Source of the DNA: Oscillospiraceae bacterium
Lineage (GTDB): Bacteria > Bacillota > Clostridia > Oscillospirales > Oscillospiraceae
Assembly: GCA_017519005.1 (NCBI GenBank)
Contig: JAFWTG010000030.1
Span: 1-34,295, forward strand
DNA length: 34,295 bases
Direction of reading: 5' to 3'
Shown: positions 1 to 6,718 of the stretch, in pieces
How the letters are laid out: every line of letters starts with the position of its first letter
How positions within the stretch are numbered: the first letter of the stretch is position 1
Made by a program: the position numbers and the translations under genes
Notes under the pieces: model-generated
Database searches by the model: none
What the model saw: only the letters and a program-made list of their open reading frames with translations
Told to the model about the DNA's origin: nothing

Positions 1-83
1 GCCCCGAACCTCTCGTTATCTGATACCTGCGGGCCGTCGAGGACGCCGCCCCCTACGGCGGGAGCTCACCAAATCCGAATTTG
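1..83. repeat. Right-hand part of a dispersed repeat with the 17-bp terminal motif (truncated by window edge)
   Basis: The first 60 bases hold a GC-rich palindromic segment (GTCGAGGACGCCGCCCC) followed by CTACGGCGGGAGCTC. Bases 67-83 end with CACCAAATCCGAATTTG, which matches the right ends of the repeats at 1714-1841, 2751-2885, 17621-17748 and 28135-28364. The left end lies outside the window. The right end stops 20 bp before the -35 box of deoC. Confidence 0.65.
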
Positions 84-103
84 ACGAAGCGGTGAAAAAA
101 ATC

Positions 104-132
104 TGTACATTTATCGGACAGCGTGATATAAT
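104..132 (+). promoter_or_regulatory. Sigma-A-type promoter for deoC
   Basis: A -35 box TGTACA at 104-109 is followed by a 17-bp spacer and a perfect TATAAT at 127-132. TG at 124-125 gives an extended -10. Predicted transcription starts near 139, leaving a leader of about 25 nt with a ribosome site (AAAGGA) before the deoC ATG. Confidence 0.75.
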
Positions 133-164
133 AAGAACAATTCAAAACAGAAAGGACGATCCGT

Positions 165-836
165 ATGAGCATCCAGCTGACTCCCGCCGAAATGGCAAAG
201 TATATCGATCACACCTATCTGAAGCCCCAGGCCAGCCGGGCCGATATCAAAAAGATCTGCGACGAGGCCAAGGCCATGAACACCGCCTCTGTCTGCGTCA
301 ACCCCAACTGGATCAAGTTTGTGGCCCAGGAGCTGAGCGGCAGCGACGTGACGCCCTGCTGCGTCATCGGCTTCCCTCTGGGGGCTACCACCCCCAACGC
401 CAAGGCCTTTGAGGCCGCCGAGGCCGTGGCCAACGGCGCGGGCGAGGTGGATATGGTCATCAACCTGGGCGCCGTCAAGTCCGGCGACTGGGCGCTGGTG
501 GAGCGGGACATCGCCGCCGTCGTCACCGCCGTGGACGGCGAAGCCAAGGTCAAGGTCATCATCGAGACCTGCCTGCTGACCGACGAGGAGAAGGTCCTGG
601 CCTGTCAGGCCGCCAAGCGCGTGGGCGCGGACTTCGTTAAGACCTCCACCGGCTTCTCCACCGGCGGCGCCACCGTGCATGACGTGAAGCTGATGCGAGA
701 GACCGTCGGCCCCGAGATGGGCGTCAAGGCCTCCGGCGGCGTGCGGAGCTACGAGGACGCCATCGCCATGATCGAGGCCGGAGCCTCCCGCCTGGGCGCC
801 TCCTCCGGCAAGGCCATCATCGAAGGCTACAAGTAA
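165..836 (+). CDS. deoC: Deoxyribose-phosphate aldolase
   Basis: This 223-residue class I aldolase splits 2-deoxyribose-5-phosphate into glyceraldehyde-3-phosphate and acetaldehyde in the cytosol, during deoxynucleoside catabolism. The family landmarks are present: Asp96 in EVDMVIN, the Schiff-base Lys159 in VKTSTGF and the proton-relay Lys188 in VKASGG. The length equals the usual 220-225 residues. The ATG has an AAAGGA ribosome site about 9 nt upstream. The next gene is tpiA, whose substrate is the glyceraldehyde-3-phosphate made here, which makes metabolic sense. The 78-bp gap has no strong terminator, so deoC and tpiA may share the promoter at 104-132. Uridine phosphorylase at 11139, another nucleoside-salvage gene, is not in the same unit. 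Confidence 0.97.
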   Translation: MSIQLTPAEMAKYIDHTYLKPQASRADIKKICDEAKAMNTASVCVNPNWIKFVAQELSGSDVTPCCVIGFPLGATTPNAKAFEAAEAVANGAGEVDMVINLGAVKSGDWALVERDIAAVVTAVDGEAKVKVIIETCLLTDEEKVLACQAAKRVGADFVKTSTGFSTGGATVHDVKLMRETVGPEMGVKASGGVRSYEDAIAMIEAGASRLGASSGKAIIEGYK

Positions 837-860
837 TTCATATCGCGGAAACCCCACTGC

Positions 861-877
861 GGCGCACAGCGTGCGCC
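861..877. repeat. Short GC-rich hairpin of the variable-palindrome family
   Basis: GGCGCACAGCGTGCGCC is a near-perfect palindrome preceded by ACTGC and followed by AT. It has the same form as the hairpins at 5295-5311 and 5369-5385. It lies in the deoC-tpiA gap and has no T-tract, so it is not a typical terminator. Confidence 0.55.
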
Positions 878-914
878 ATACTATATCATCTATATCAAAA
901 AGGAGATTATTCAA

Positions 915-1658
915 ATGAGAAAACCCATGATCGCCGGCAACTGGAAAATGAACAAGACCCCCGCTGAGACCAAGGCCCTGATCGAGGACCTGAAGCAGAT
1001 CGAGAACCGCAGCGGCGCGGAAGTCGTCGTCTGCCCCATGACCGTCTGCCTGGCCACCGCCGCCGAAGCCCTGAAGGGCAGCGCCATCCACCTGGGCGCG
1101 CAGAACGTCCACTTTGCCGATAAGGGCGCCTACACCGGCGAGTGCAGCGCGGCCGCTCTGAAGGAGCTGGGCGTGGAGTACGTTATCATCGGCCACTCCG
1201 AGCGCCGCCAGTACTTCGGCGAGACTGACGTCACCGTCAACCAGCGGACCCTGAAGGCCCTGGAGGCCGGCCTGAAGCCCATCGTCTGCGTCGGAGAGAG
1301 CCTGGAGCAGAAGCAGCAGGGCATCACCAACGAGGTCGTCTGCCTGCAGACCAAGGTGGCCCTGCTGAACGTGGGCGAGAAGATCGACGACGTGGTTGTG
1401 GCATATGAGCCCGTCTGGGCCATCGGCACCGGCCTGACCGCCACTCCCGAGGACGCCAACGCCACCATCGGCGCCATCCGCGGCGCCATCCGCGAGGTCT
1501 TCGGTGAGGCCGCGGACCGGGTCCGCATCCTCTACGGCGGTTCCATGAACGACAAAAACGCCCACGACCTCATGGCCCAGCCCGAGATCGACGGCGGTCT
1601 GATCGGCGGCGCCTCCCTGGTGGCCGAAAAGTTCTCCGGCGTCATCAACTTCAACTGA
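915..1658 (+). CDS. tpiA: Triosephosphate isomerase
   Basis: This 247-residue TIM barrel interconverts dihydroxyacetone phosphate and glyceraldehyde-3-phosphate in glycolysis and gluconeogenesis. Visible active-site residues are Asn9 and Lys11 (AGNWKMN), the electrophile His94 in GHSERR, the catalytic base Glu165 in AYEPVWAIGTG, and the phosphate-binding YGGSM near the C terminus. Flexible loop 6 (VWAIGTG) is canonical. The start is the ATG 7 nt after AAGGAGATT. In many Firmicutes tpiA sits in a gap-pgk-tpiA-gpmI cluster. Here it stands alone beside deoC, and a strong hairpin terminator follows 15 bp after its stop. Confidence 0.98.
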   Translation: MRKPMIAGNWKMNKTPAETKALIEDLKQIENRSGAEVVVCPMTVCLATAAEALKGSAIHLGAQNVHFADKGAYTGECSAAALKELGVEYVIIGHSERRQYFGETDVTVNQRTLKALEAGLKPIVCVGESLEQKQQGITNEVVCLQTKVALLNVGEKIDDVVVAYEPVWAIGTGLTATPEDANATIGAIRGAIREVFGEAADRVRILYGGSMNDKNAHDLMAQPEIDGGLIGGASLVAEKFSGVINFN

Positions 1659-1673
1659 TTGCCCTTCCGCCAA

Positions 1674-1705
1674 CCGCCCGCCGCACACCCGCGGCGGGCG
1701 GTTTT
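1674..1705 (+). terminator. Rho-independent terminator after tpiA
   Basis: An 11-bp perfect stem (CCGCCCGCCGC at 1674-1684, GCGGCGGGCGG at 1691-1701) with a 6-nt loop is followed by TTTTG. It ends the deoC-tpiA unit. Confidence 0.85.
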
Positions 1706-1713
1706 GCGTCCCG

Positions 1714-1841
1714 GAAATCGGAATTTGATGAGCTCCCGCCGTAGGGCGGCCTGACCCCAGGCCGCCGCTGACACGCTGGTGGTTATCGCGGCGGCCAGAG
1801 GTCTGGCCGCCCTACGCAACATCCATACAAATCCCAATTTG
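1714..1841. repeat. 128-bp MITE-like element with 17-bp inverted ends (copy A)
   Basis: The left end GAAATCGGAATTTGATG (1714-1730) and right end ATACAAATCCCAATTTG (1825-1841) are imperfect inverted copies of one motif. The interior carries two hairpins, GGCGGCCTGACCCCAGGCCGCC near 1745 and GCGGCCAGAGGTCTGGCCGC near 1791, bounded by CGTAGGG and CCCTACG. The element is the same length as, and very similar by eye to, the copy at 17621-17748, in the same orientation. It encodes no protein. No target-site duplication is obvious. It lies between the tpiA terminator and the cdsA promoter. Confidence 0.8.
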
Positions 1842-1859
1842 CTCCGCGATTCCCTGAGA

Positions 1860-1888
1860 TTGACAATCCCACTGCTTTGTGGTAAACT
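1860..1888 (+). promoter_or_regulatory. Sigma-A-type promoter for the cdsA-dxr-rseP-ispG-polC run
   Basis: A perfect -35 TTGACA (1860-1865), a 17-bp spacer and a -10 TAAACT (1883-1888) with TG at 1880-1881 form an extended -10 promoter. It begins 18 bp after the end of the 128-bp repeat. The same TTGACA-17-TAAACT arrangement recurs in front of the GH3 lipoprotein gene. Confidence 0.75.
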
Positions 1889-1940
1889 ATCTCTGTTAAA
1901 TGGGTTCATATGCGATTCTTTCAAAAAGGAGTTGGTTTTC

Positions 1941-2753
1941 ATGAAAACCCGGATTTTGGTTGCTTTGATCGGCCTGCCGCTGCTGCTGGCGGTTGTGCTG
2001 CTCCTGCCCTCCGCAGCCACGGCGATCCTGGTGGCGGCCATGTGCATCTTGGCGGTTCATGAGCTGCTGCGCGGGGCGGGCTTCTGCGATCACGTCCGCA
2101 TTTTTGCCTACGCCTCCTGCATGGCCCTGGCGGTCTGTCTCTGGAGCTGGCTGGGGAGCCCTGCTGTCGGCGTCATCGCCTTGCTGGTCTTTCTCTGCGC
2201 GCTCTTCGGCGAGATGCTGGCGGCCCACGCCAAGCTGGACTTCCGCACGGTCTGCGCCGCCATTTTTGCAGGGGCGGTGGTACCCTATCTGCTGGGCGCT
2301 CTGATCCGTCTGCGGGTCCTGGAAAACGGCAAGTTTTTCGTGATCCTGGTCTTCGTCCTTACCATGGTTCCGGACTCCGGCGCCTATTTTGCCGGCAAGG
2401 CCTTCGGCAAGCACAAGCTCTGCCCGGTCATCAGCCCCAAGAAGACCGTGGAGGGGGCCGTCGGCGGCGTGGTCAGCACCGTGATCTGCATGGTGATCTA
2501 CGCACTGATTCTGCAGCTGGCCTTTGAATTCAAGGTCAATTATTTCCTGGCGGTGCTCTATGGCATCCTGGGGGCCGGGGCCTCCATGCTGGGCGACCTG
2601 ACCTTCTCCGTTATCAAGCGCCAGGCCGGCATCAAGGACTACGGCGCCCTCCTGCCCGGCCACGGCGGCATCCTGGATCGCTTTGACTCCACCACCGTGG
2701 TAGCCCCTCTGGTGGAAGCCCTGCTGCTGATCGCGCCCTTTGCGGTCAAGTAA
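1941..2753 (+). CDS. cdsA: Phosphatidate cytidylyltransferase (CDP-diglyceride synthase)
   Basis: This polytopic membrane enzyme converts phosphatidic acid and CTP into CDP-diacylglycerol, the precursor of bacterial phospholipids. The protein has 270 residues with many hydrophobic helices. The CDP-synthase signature spans about residues 223-250, with the key sequences KRQAGIKD and PGHGGILDRFD. I chose the ATG at 1941 because AAAAGGAG lies 9 nt upstream and the sequence then opens directly into a membrane helix. The reading frame stays open back to 1779, but that part is translated repeat. The gene heads a run (cdsA, dxr, rseP, ispG, polC) that is conserved in Clostridia. The usual upstream neighbours frr and uppS are absent. 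The TAA stop falls inside the left end of the next repeat element. Confidence 0.95.
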   Translation: MKTRILVALIGLPLLLAVVLLLPSAATAILVAAMCILAVHELLRGAGFCDHVRIFAYASCMALAVCLWSWLGSPAVGVIALLVFLCALFGEMLAAHAKLDFRTVCAAIFAGAVVPYLLGALIRLRVLENGKFFVILVFVLTMVPDSGAYFAGKAFGKHKLCPVISPKKTVEGAVGGVVSTVICMVIYALILQLAFEFKVNYFLAVLYGILGAGASMLGDLTFSVIKRQAGIKDYGALLPGHGGILDRFDSTTVVAPLVEALLLIAPFAVK

Positions 2754-2885
2754 GTCGGGGTTTGTCTGGCTGAGGCAATAGGCACCAGGCAATAGGCAAT
2801 AGGAGAACGGCGAGACAAGACCGCATCTCCGTCTCCTACTGCCTATTGCCTATTCAACTATTGCCTGATCGACAAATCCGAATTG
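2751..2885. repeat. Repeat element with 17-bp inverted ends and an AATAGGC-type stem (cdsA-dxr junction)
   Basis: The left end (2751-2767, TAAGTCGGGGTTTGTCT) and right end (2870-2885, CGACAAATCCGAATTG) are diverged inverted copies of the motif that bounds the 128-bp elements. The interior differs: copies of AATAGGC form a 19-bp arm (2788-2806) that pairs with 2832-2850 with one mismatch. The first three bases of the left end are the cdsA stop codon. No gene lies here. A TATAAT at 2888-2893 has no good -35 and would start transcription on top of the ribosome site, so I do not call it a promoter. Confidence 0.65.
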
Positions 2886-2909
2886 AATATAATAACACAG
2901 GTGAACGAA

Positions 2910-4049
2910 ATGACACAAGTATTATCCATTCTGGGCTCCACCGGCTCCATCGGCCGCCAAACCCTGGACGTTGTCCGCCATCTTCCCGTAAAGGTGGCGG
3001 CTCTGACCGCCGGGACCAACGTAGAGCGCATGGCGGAGCAGGTCGCGGAGTTCCGACCCCGCCTGGTCTCCATGGCCACCAAGGAGGCAGCGGAGCGCCT
3101 GCGGGCCTTGCTGCCCGCCCAGCAGCCTGAGATCCTCTGGGGAGAAGCGGGACTGCTGGCTGCAGCCTCCATGGAGGAGGCCGATACCGTCATCACCGCC
3201 GTCGTCGGCATGGTGGGGCTCAAGCCCACGCTGGCCGCCCTGGAGCGGGGCAAGCGCATCGGTCTGGCCAACAAGGAGACCATGGTCTGCGCCGGCGAGC
3301 TGGTGATGCGCACGGCCCGGGAGCACGGCGCGGAGATCATCCCTGTGGACTCCGAGCACTCCGCCATCTTCCAGTGCCTCATGGGCAGCCGCGGCCGGGA
3401 GGAGGTCAAGCGCATTATTCTGACCTGCTCCGGCGGTCCCTTCTTCGGCAAGAGCCGGGCGGAGCTGCAAAGCGTCACCCGGGACGACGCCCTGCGCCAT
3501 CCCAATTGGAAGATGGGCGAGAAGATCACCGTGGACTGCGCCACCCTCATGAACAAGGGCCTGGAGGTCATCGAGGCCATGCGGCTCTACGAGCTGCCTC
3601 CGGAGCAGGTGGACGTGGTGATCCACCGCCAGTCCATCGTCCACTCCCTGGTGGAGTACGTGGACGGAGCCATGCTGGCCCAGCTGGGCGTGCCGGATAT
3701 GCGCATCCCCATCCAGCTTGCCCTGACCTACCCGAACCGGGTGGAGAACCCGGCGCCGGGCCTGGATCTGCTGTCCTGCCCGCCGCTGACTTTCGCGGCC
3801 CCGGACCCGGAGGTTTTCCCCTGCTTCGCCATCGCCCGGGCCGTCGCCAAGGCTGGCGGCAGCGCCTGTGCCGTCATGAACGGGGCCAACGAGGCCGCCG
3901 TGGCGAAATTCCTCCGCCGGGAGATCGGCTTTTACGACGTCTCCGACCTGGTCCAAAAGGCCCTGGACACGGTGCCGTTCATCGCAAATCCCAGCCTGGA
4001 GCAAATCCTGGAAGCGGACCGGCTCGCCCGCTGCGCGGCTTCTATATGA
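2910..4049 (+). CDS. dxr: 1-deoxy-D-xylulose 5-phosphate reductoisomerase
   Basis: DXR catalyses the NADPH-dependent conversion of DXP to 2-C-methyl-D-erythritol 4-phosphate, the committed step of the MEP isoprenoid pathway. The 379-residue protein shows the nucleotide-binding GSTGSIGRQTLDVV near the N terminus, NKETMV, the metal-binding VDSEHSAIFQ, and the conserved blocks HPNWKMG and NKGLEVIEA. The substrate loop reads TCSGGPF, where TASGGPF is more usual in my memory of the family. The ATG at 2910 follows CAGGTGA and opens directly into the Rossmann motif, whereas an upstream in-frame ATG at 2883 lies in repeat sequence. Its partner ispG lies two genes downstream. Confidence 0.96.
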   Translation: MTQVLSILGSTGSIGRQTLDVVRHLPVKVAALTAGTNVERMAEQVAEFRPRLVSMATKEAAERLRALLPAQQPEILWGEAGLLAAASMEEADTVITAVVGMVGLKPTLAALERGKRIGLANKETMVCAGELVMRTAREHGAEIIPVDSEHSAIFQCLMGSRGREEVKRIILTCSGGPFFGKSRAELQSVTRDDALRHPNWKMGEKITVDCATLMNKGLEVIEAMRLYELPPEQVDVVIHRQSIVHSLVEYVDGAMLAQLGVPDMRIPIQLALTYPNRVENPAPGLDLLSCPPLTFAAPDPEVFPCFAIARAVAKAGGSACAVMNGANEAAVAKFLRREIGFYDVSDLVQKALDTVPFIANPSLEQILEADRLARCAASI

Positions 4050-4161
4050 AATTATGAAAATAATAAACTATGAAAATATTATGGTATTTTCCATATCTCC
4101 GATATGGAAAATGATTTCAAATCGTCCCGAAGGGACACCGAAATAGTTTCATAATTTCATA
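4045..4161. repeat. AT-rich nested inverted repeat at the dxr-rseP junction
   Basis: The outer arms TATGAAATTATGAAA (4045-4059) and TTTCATAATTTCATA (4147-4161) are perfect inverted copies. Further TAGTTTCAT units follow to about 4176. Inside is a perfect 12-bp hairpin, ATTTTCCATATC (4086-4097) with GATATGGAAAAT (4101-4112), and a small GTCCC/GGGAC hairpin near 4124-4136. The dxr stop codon (4047-4049) lies in the left arm. The segment is far more AT-rich than its surroundings and holds no gene. Confidence 0.7.
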
Positions 4162-4204
4162 GTTTCATAGTTTCATTCCGAAATAATGAAAGGTTTTATG
4201 AATA

Positions 4205-5278
4205 ATGACTGTATTCTATATTTTATTAGCCATCCTGATCTTCGGCTTTCTGATCTTCATCCATGAGCTGGGACATTTCCTCACTGCCAAGCTCTGCGGG
4301 GTGCGGGTCAACGAATTTGCCATCAACATGGGTCCCAAGCTCTTCGGCTGGAAGCGGGGGGAGACCCAGTACTCCTTCCGCCTCATCCCCATCGGCGGCT
4401 ACTGCGCCATGGAGGGGGAGGACGAGGACACCGGCGACCCGCGCTGCTTCGTCAACGCCGCCTGGTGGAAGCGGCTGATCATCCTCTGCGCCGGCTCCTT
4501 TATGAATCTGCTGACGGGCTTCGTGGTGATGTGCCTGCTGCTGGCCTTTGCCTACGGTCCCACCCAGACCGCGAAGATCACCGGCGTCATGCCCGGCAAC
4601 ACCGTGGAGGCCCAGGGCCTGCGGGTGGGGGATACCCTCTACGCCATCGACGGCCGCCGCATTTATATGCGCTCGGATTTCGACCTGCTGGAATCCCGCC
4701 TGCCCACGGAGCACTGCGAGCTCACCGTGCTGCGGGATGGGGAGAAGCTGGTGCTCCACGACTTCAACCTGACCCGCACCGAGCTGACGGACCGGGATGG
4801 CAACCGGGGCAAATACCTGGGCATCTATCTGGAGGAGTACGAGGAGAAGAACCTGGGCTCCGTGCTGAAATACGGCGTCTATGAGTGCATCGACTTCACC
4901 CGCATGGTCTGGTATGGCCTGACGGACCTCTTTACCGGCAAGGCCGGCCTGAAGGATATGGGCGGCGTGATCGGCGTGGTGGACGTGATGGTGCAGTCCG
5001 GCGAGACGGCCAAGACCGTCTCCCACGGCGTCGAGAACGTGCTCTATCTGGGGGCTTTTATCGCGGTGAACCTGGCGGTCATGAACATGCTGCCCATCCC
5101 CGCCCTGGACGGCGGCCGGGTCCTCTTCCTGCTGATTAACACCGTCTTTACCAAGGTCACCGGCAAGAAGGTGGATCCCAAATACGAGGGTTATCTCCAC
5201 GCCGGCGCCATGGTCCTCCTCCTGGGACTCATGGCAGTCCTGATGATCAAGGACGTGCTGATGATTATCAATCGGTGA
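4205..5278 (+). CDS. rseP: RseP/SpoIVFB-type site-2 zinc metalloprotease
   Basis: This is an intramembrane zinc protease that cleaves transmembrane segments of substrates such as anti-sigma factors and signal-peptide remnants. The 357-residue protein begins with a membrane helix carrying the zinc motif HELGH (about residues 20-24). It then has a PDZ domain (about residues 115-200) and, near residue 300, NMLPIPALDGGR with the third zinc ligand Asp, then a final helix. This is the standard topology and length. GAAAGG lies about 10 nt before the ATG. Its position between dxr and ispG is conserved in Firmicutes. It is a candidate enzyme for releasing membrane-tethered regulators, which matters for the sigma fusion at 28622; any such link is inference. 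Confidence 0.95.
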   Translation: MTVFYILLAILIFGFLIFIHELGHFLTAKLCGVRVNEFAINMGPKLFGWKRGETQYSFRLIPIGGYCAMEGEDEDTGDPRCFVNAAWWKRLIILCAGSFMNLLTGFVVMCLLLAFAYGPTQTAKITGVMPGNTVEAQGLRVGDTLYAIDGRRIYMRSDFDLLESRLPTEHCELTVLRDGEKLVLHDFNLTRTELTDRDGNRGKYLGIYLEEYEEKNLGSVLKYGVYECIDFTRMVWYGLTDLFTGKAGLKDMGGVIGVVDVMVQSGETAKTVSHGVENVLYLGAFIAVNLAVMNMLPIPALDGGRVLFLLINTVFTKVTGKKVDPKYEGYLHAGAMVLLLGLMAVLMIKDVLMIINR

Positions 5279-5504
5279 AGCCTACGGCTGTAGCGGCGCA
5301 CAGTGTGCGCCACCCTGTACCTCGCTCAGACGAGGCGTCAGACATCGGGCGTCAGACTCGCCTGCAGCGGCGAACATTGTTCGCCACATATACCCCGCAC
5401 GGACAGGGCAACAGACCCACCGCAGGGGCGGCGGCTTGACGCCCCGCTTACGATTCAAAACACACCAAAATTCTGCATTTTGCACTCCCGACGGAGGTTA
5501 TCTT
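5279..5504. repeat. Repeat-filled rseP-ispG gap: three variable-palindrome hairpins
   Basis: The 226-bp gap carries GGCGCACAGTGTGCGCC (5295-5311), GGCGAACATTGTTCGCC (5369-5385) and a GGGGCG...CGCCCC hairpin (5425-5445). The second is followed after 5 nt by TACCCCGCACGGAC (5391-5404), a 14-mer that also follows hairpins at 13774-13790 and 13871-13889. From 5465 the sequence turns into ATTCTGCATTTTGCA-like words. I see no promoter and no protein-coding signal. The ispG ribosome site GGAGG lies at the right edge. Confidence 0.7.
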
Positions 5505-6542
5505 ATGACAAAACAAATTCAAGTAGGGAATGTTCAGATCGGCGGCGGCGCGCCGGTTTCCATCCAGTCCATGTGCAACACCAAGACCACCGACGTGGAG
5601 GGCAGCCTGGCCCAGATCAAGGCCCTCTATACCGCTGGCTGTGAGATCGTCCGGCTGACGGTCCCGACCCTGGAGGCCGCCGAGACCTTCGGCAGGATCG
5701 CGGCCCAAAGCCCCCTGCCCCTGGTGGCGGACATCCATTTTGACTACCGCTGCGCCATCGCCGCGGCGGAGCACGGGGCTGCCAAGATCCGCATTAACCC
5801 CGGCAACATCGGGGGCGAGGACCGGGTGAAGGCCGTGGTGGACTGCTGCAAGGCCCATCATATTCCCATCCGCGTGGGCGTCAACGGCGGCAGCCTGGAG
5901 AAGGAGCTGCTGGAGAAGTACGGCCATCCCACCCCGGAAGCCCTGGTGGAGTCCGCCTTCGGCCACATCCGCCTGCTGGAGAAGTACGGCTTCTACGACA
6001 CCTGCGTGTCCATGAAGTCCTCCAACGTACCCCTGATGATGGCGGCCTACCGCCTCTTCGCGTCGCAGTCCGACTATCCCCTCCACGTGGGCGTCACCGA
6101 AACCGGCACAGAGTATATGGGCACCGTCAAGTCCGCCATGGGCATCGGCGGCCTGCTCTGCCTGGGCATCGGCGACACCATCCGGGTCTCCCTCACCGCC
6201 GACCCGGTGAAGGAGGTCACGGCGGCCAAGGCCATCCTGAAGGCCGCCGGTCTGCGGAAGGACGGAGTCAACATCGTGTCCTGCCCCACCTGCGGCCGGA
6301 CGCAGATCGACCTGATCGGCCTGGCAAACCGGGTGGAGGAGGCCCTGAAGGACTGCAAAAAGCCCATCACCGTGGCGGTCATGGGCTGCGTGGTCAACGG
6401 CCCCGGCGAGGCCCGGGAGGCCGACGTGGGCGTGGCCGGCGGCGACGGCTGCGGCGTCCTCTTCGTCAAGGGCGAGCTGAGAGAGAAGCTGCCCTACGAC
6501 CAGCTGCTGCCCGCCCTGCTCCGATACGTAGACGCCCTGTAG
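5505..6542 (+). CDS. ispG: 4-hydroxy-3-methylbut-2-enyl diphosphate synthase (flavodoxin type)
   Basis: IspG (GcpE) is the iron-sulfur enzyme that reductively converts MEcPP to HMBPP, the penultimate MEP-pathway step. The 345-residue protein begins MTKQIQVGNVQIGGGAPVSI and has the TIM-barrel half followed by the cluster half. The three [4Fe-4S] cysteines are in SCPTCGRTQIDL and MGCVVNGPGEA. The start at 5505 follows GGAGGTTATCTT, whereas the open frame back to 5436 is repeat sequence. With dxr it supplies isoprenoid precursors, for example for the undecaprenyl carrier. The ORF ends 176 bp before polC. Confidence 0.97.
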   Translation: MTKQIQVGNVQIGGGAPVSIQSMCNTKTTDVEGSLAQIKALYTAGCEIVRLTVPTLEAAETFGRIAAQSPLPLVADIHFDYRCAIAAAEHGAAKIRINPGNIGGEDRVKAVVDCCKAHHIPIRVGVNGGSLEKELLEKYGHPTPEALVESAFGHIRLLEKYGFYDTCVSMKSSNVPLMMAAYRLFASQSDYPLHVGVTETGTEYMGTVKSAMGIGGLLCLGIGDTIRVSLTADPVKEVTAAKAILKAAGLRKDGVNIVSCPTCGRTQIDLIGLANRVEEALKDCKKPITVAVMGCVVNGPGEAREADVGVAGGDGCGVLFVKGELREKLPYDQLLPALLRYVDAL

Positions 6543-6575
6543 GGGCGGAACGGGCAGGAAGTAAGAATTAAGATA

Positions 6576-6695
6576 TTCCGCAGGGGTGGTCACCGGCCGC
6601 CCTCCCGCCGCGGGGCCGGTCATCGGCCGCCCTCCCGCCGCAGGGCCGGTCATCGGCCGCCCTCCCATCGTAGGGGCGGTCACTGGCCGCCCTCC
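6576..6695. repeat. Four tandem 30-bp GC-rich units between ispG and polC
   Basis: Units at 6576-6605, 6606-6635, 6636-6665 and 6666-6695 each end in GGCCGCCCTCC. They share a core near CGCAGGGCCGGTCATCGGCC; units 2 and 3 are almost identical. Each core is partly palindromic, resembling the hairpins elsewhere in the window. There are no spacers of changing sequence, so this is not a CRISPR array. The block ends 23 bp before the polC start. Confidence 0.85.
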
Positions 6696-6718
6696 AAAAA
6701 ACGTGTAAAAAGCAGTAC

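Noticed and set aside
1714-1841. Insertion sequence with transposase
   Set aside because: The element is only 128 bp and non-coding, so at most a non-autonomous element.
2888-2893. TATAAT just upstream of dxr as a promoter
   Set aside because: There is no acceptable -35 at 16-18 bp, and the start site would fall on the ribosome-binding site.
6576-6695. Possible CRISPR array
   Set aside because: The 30-bp units abut with no unique spacers and there are no cas genes.
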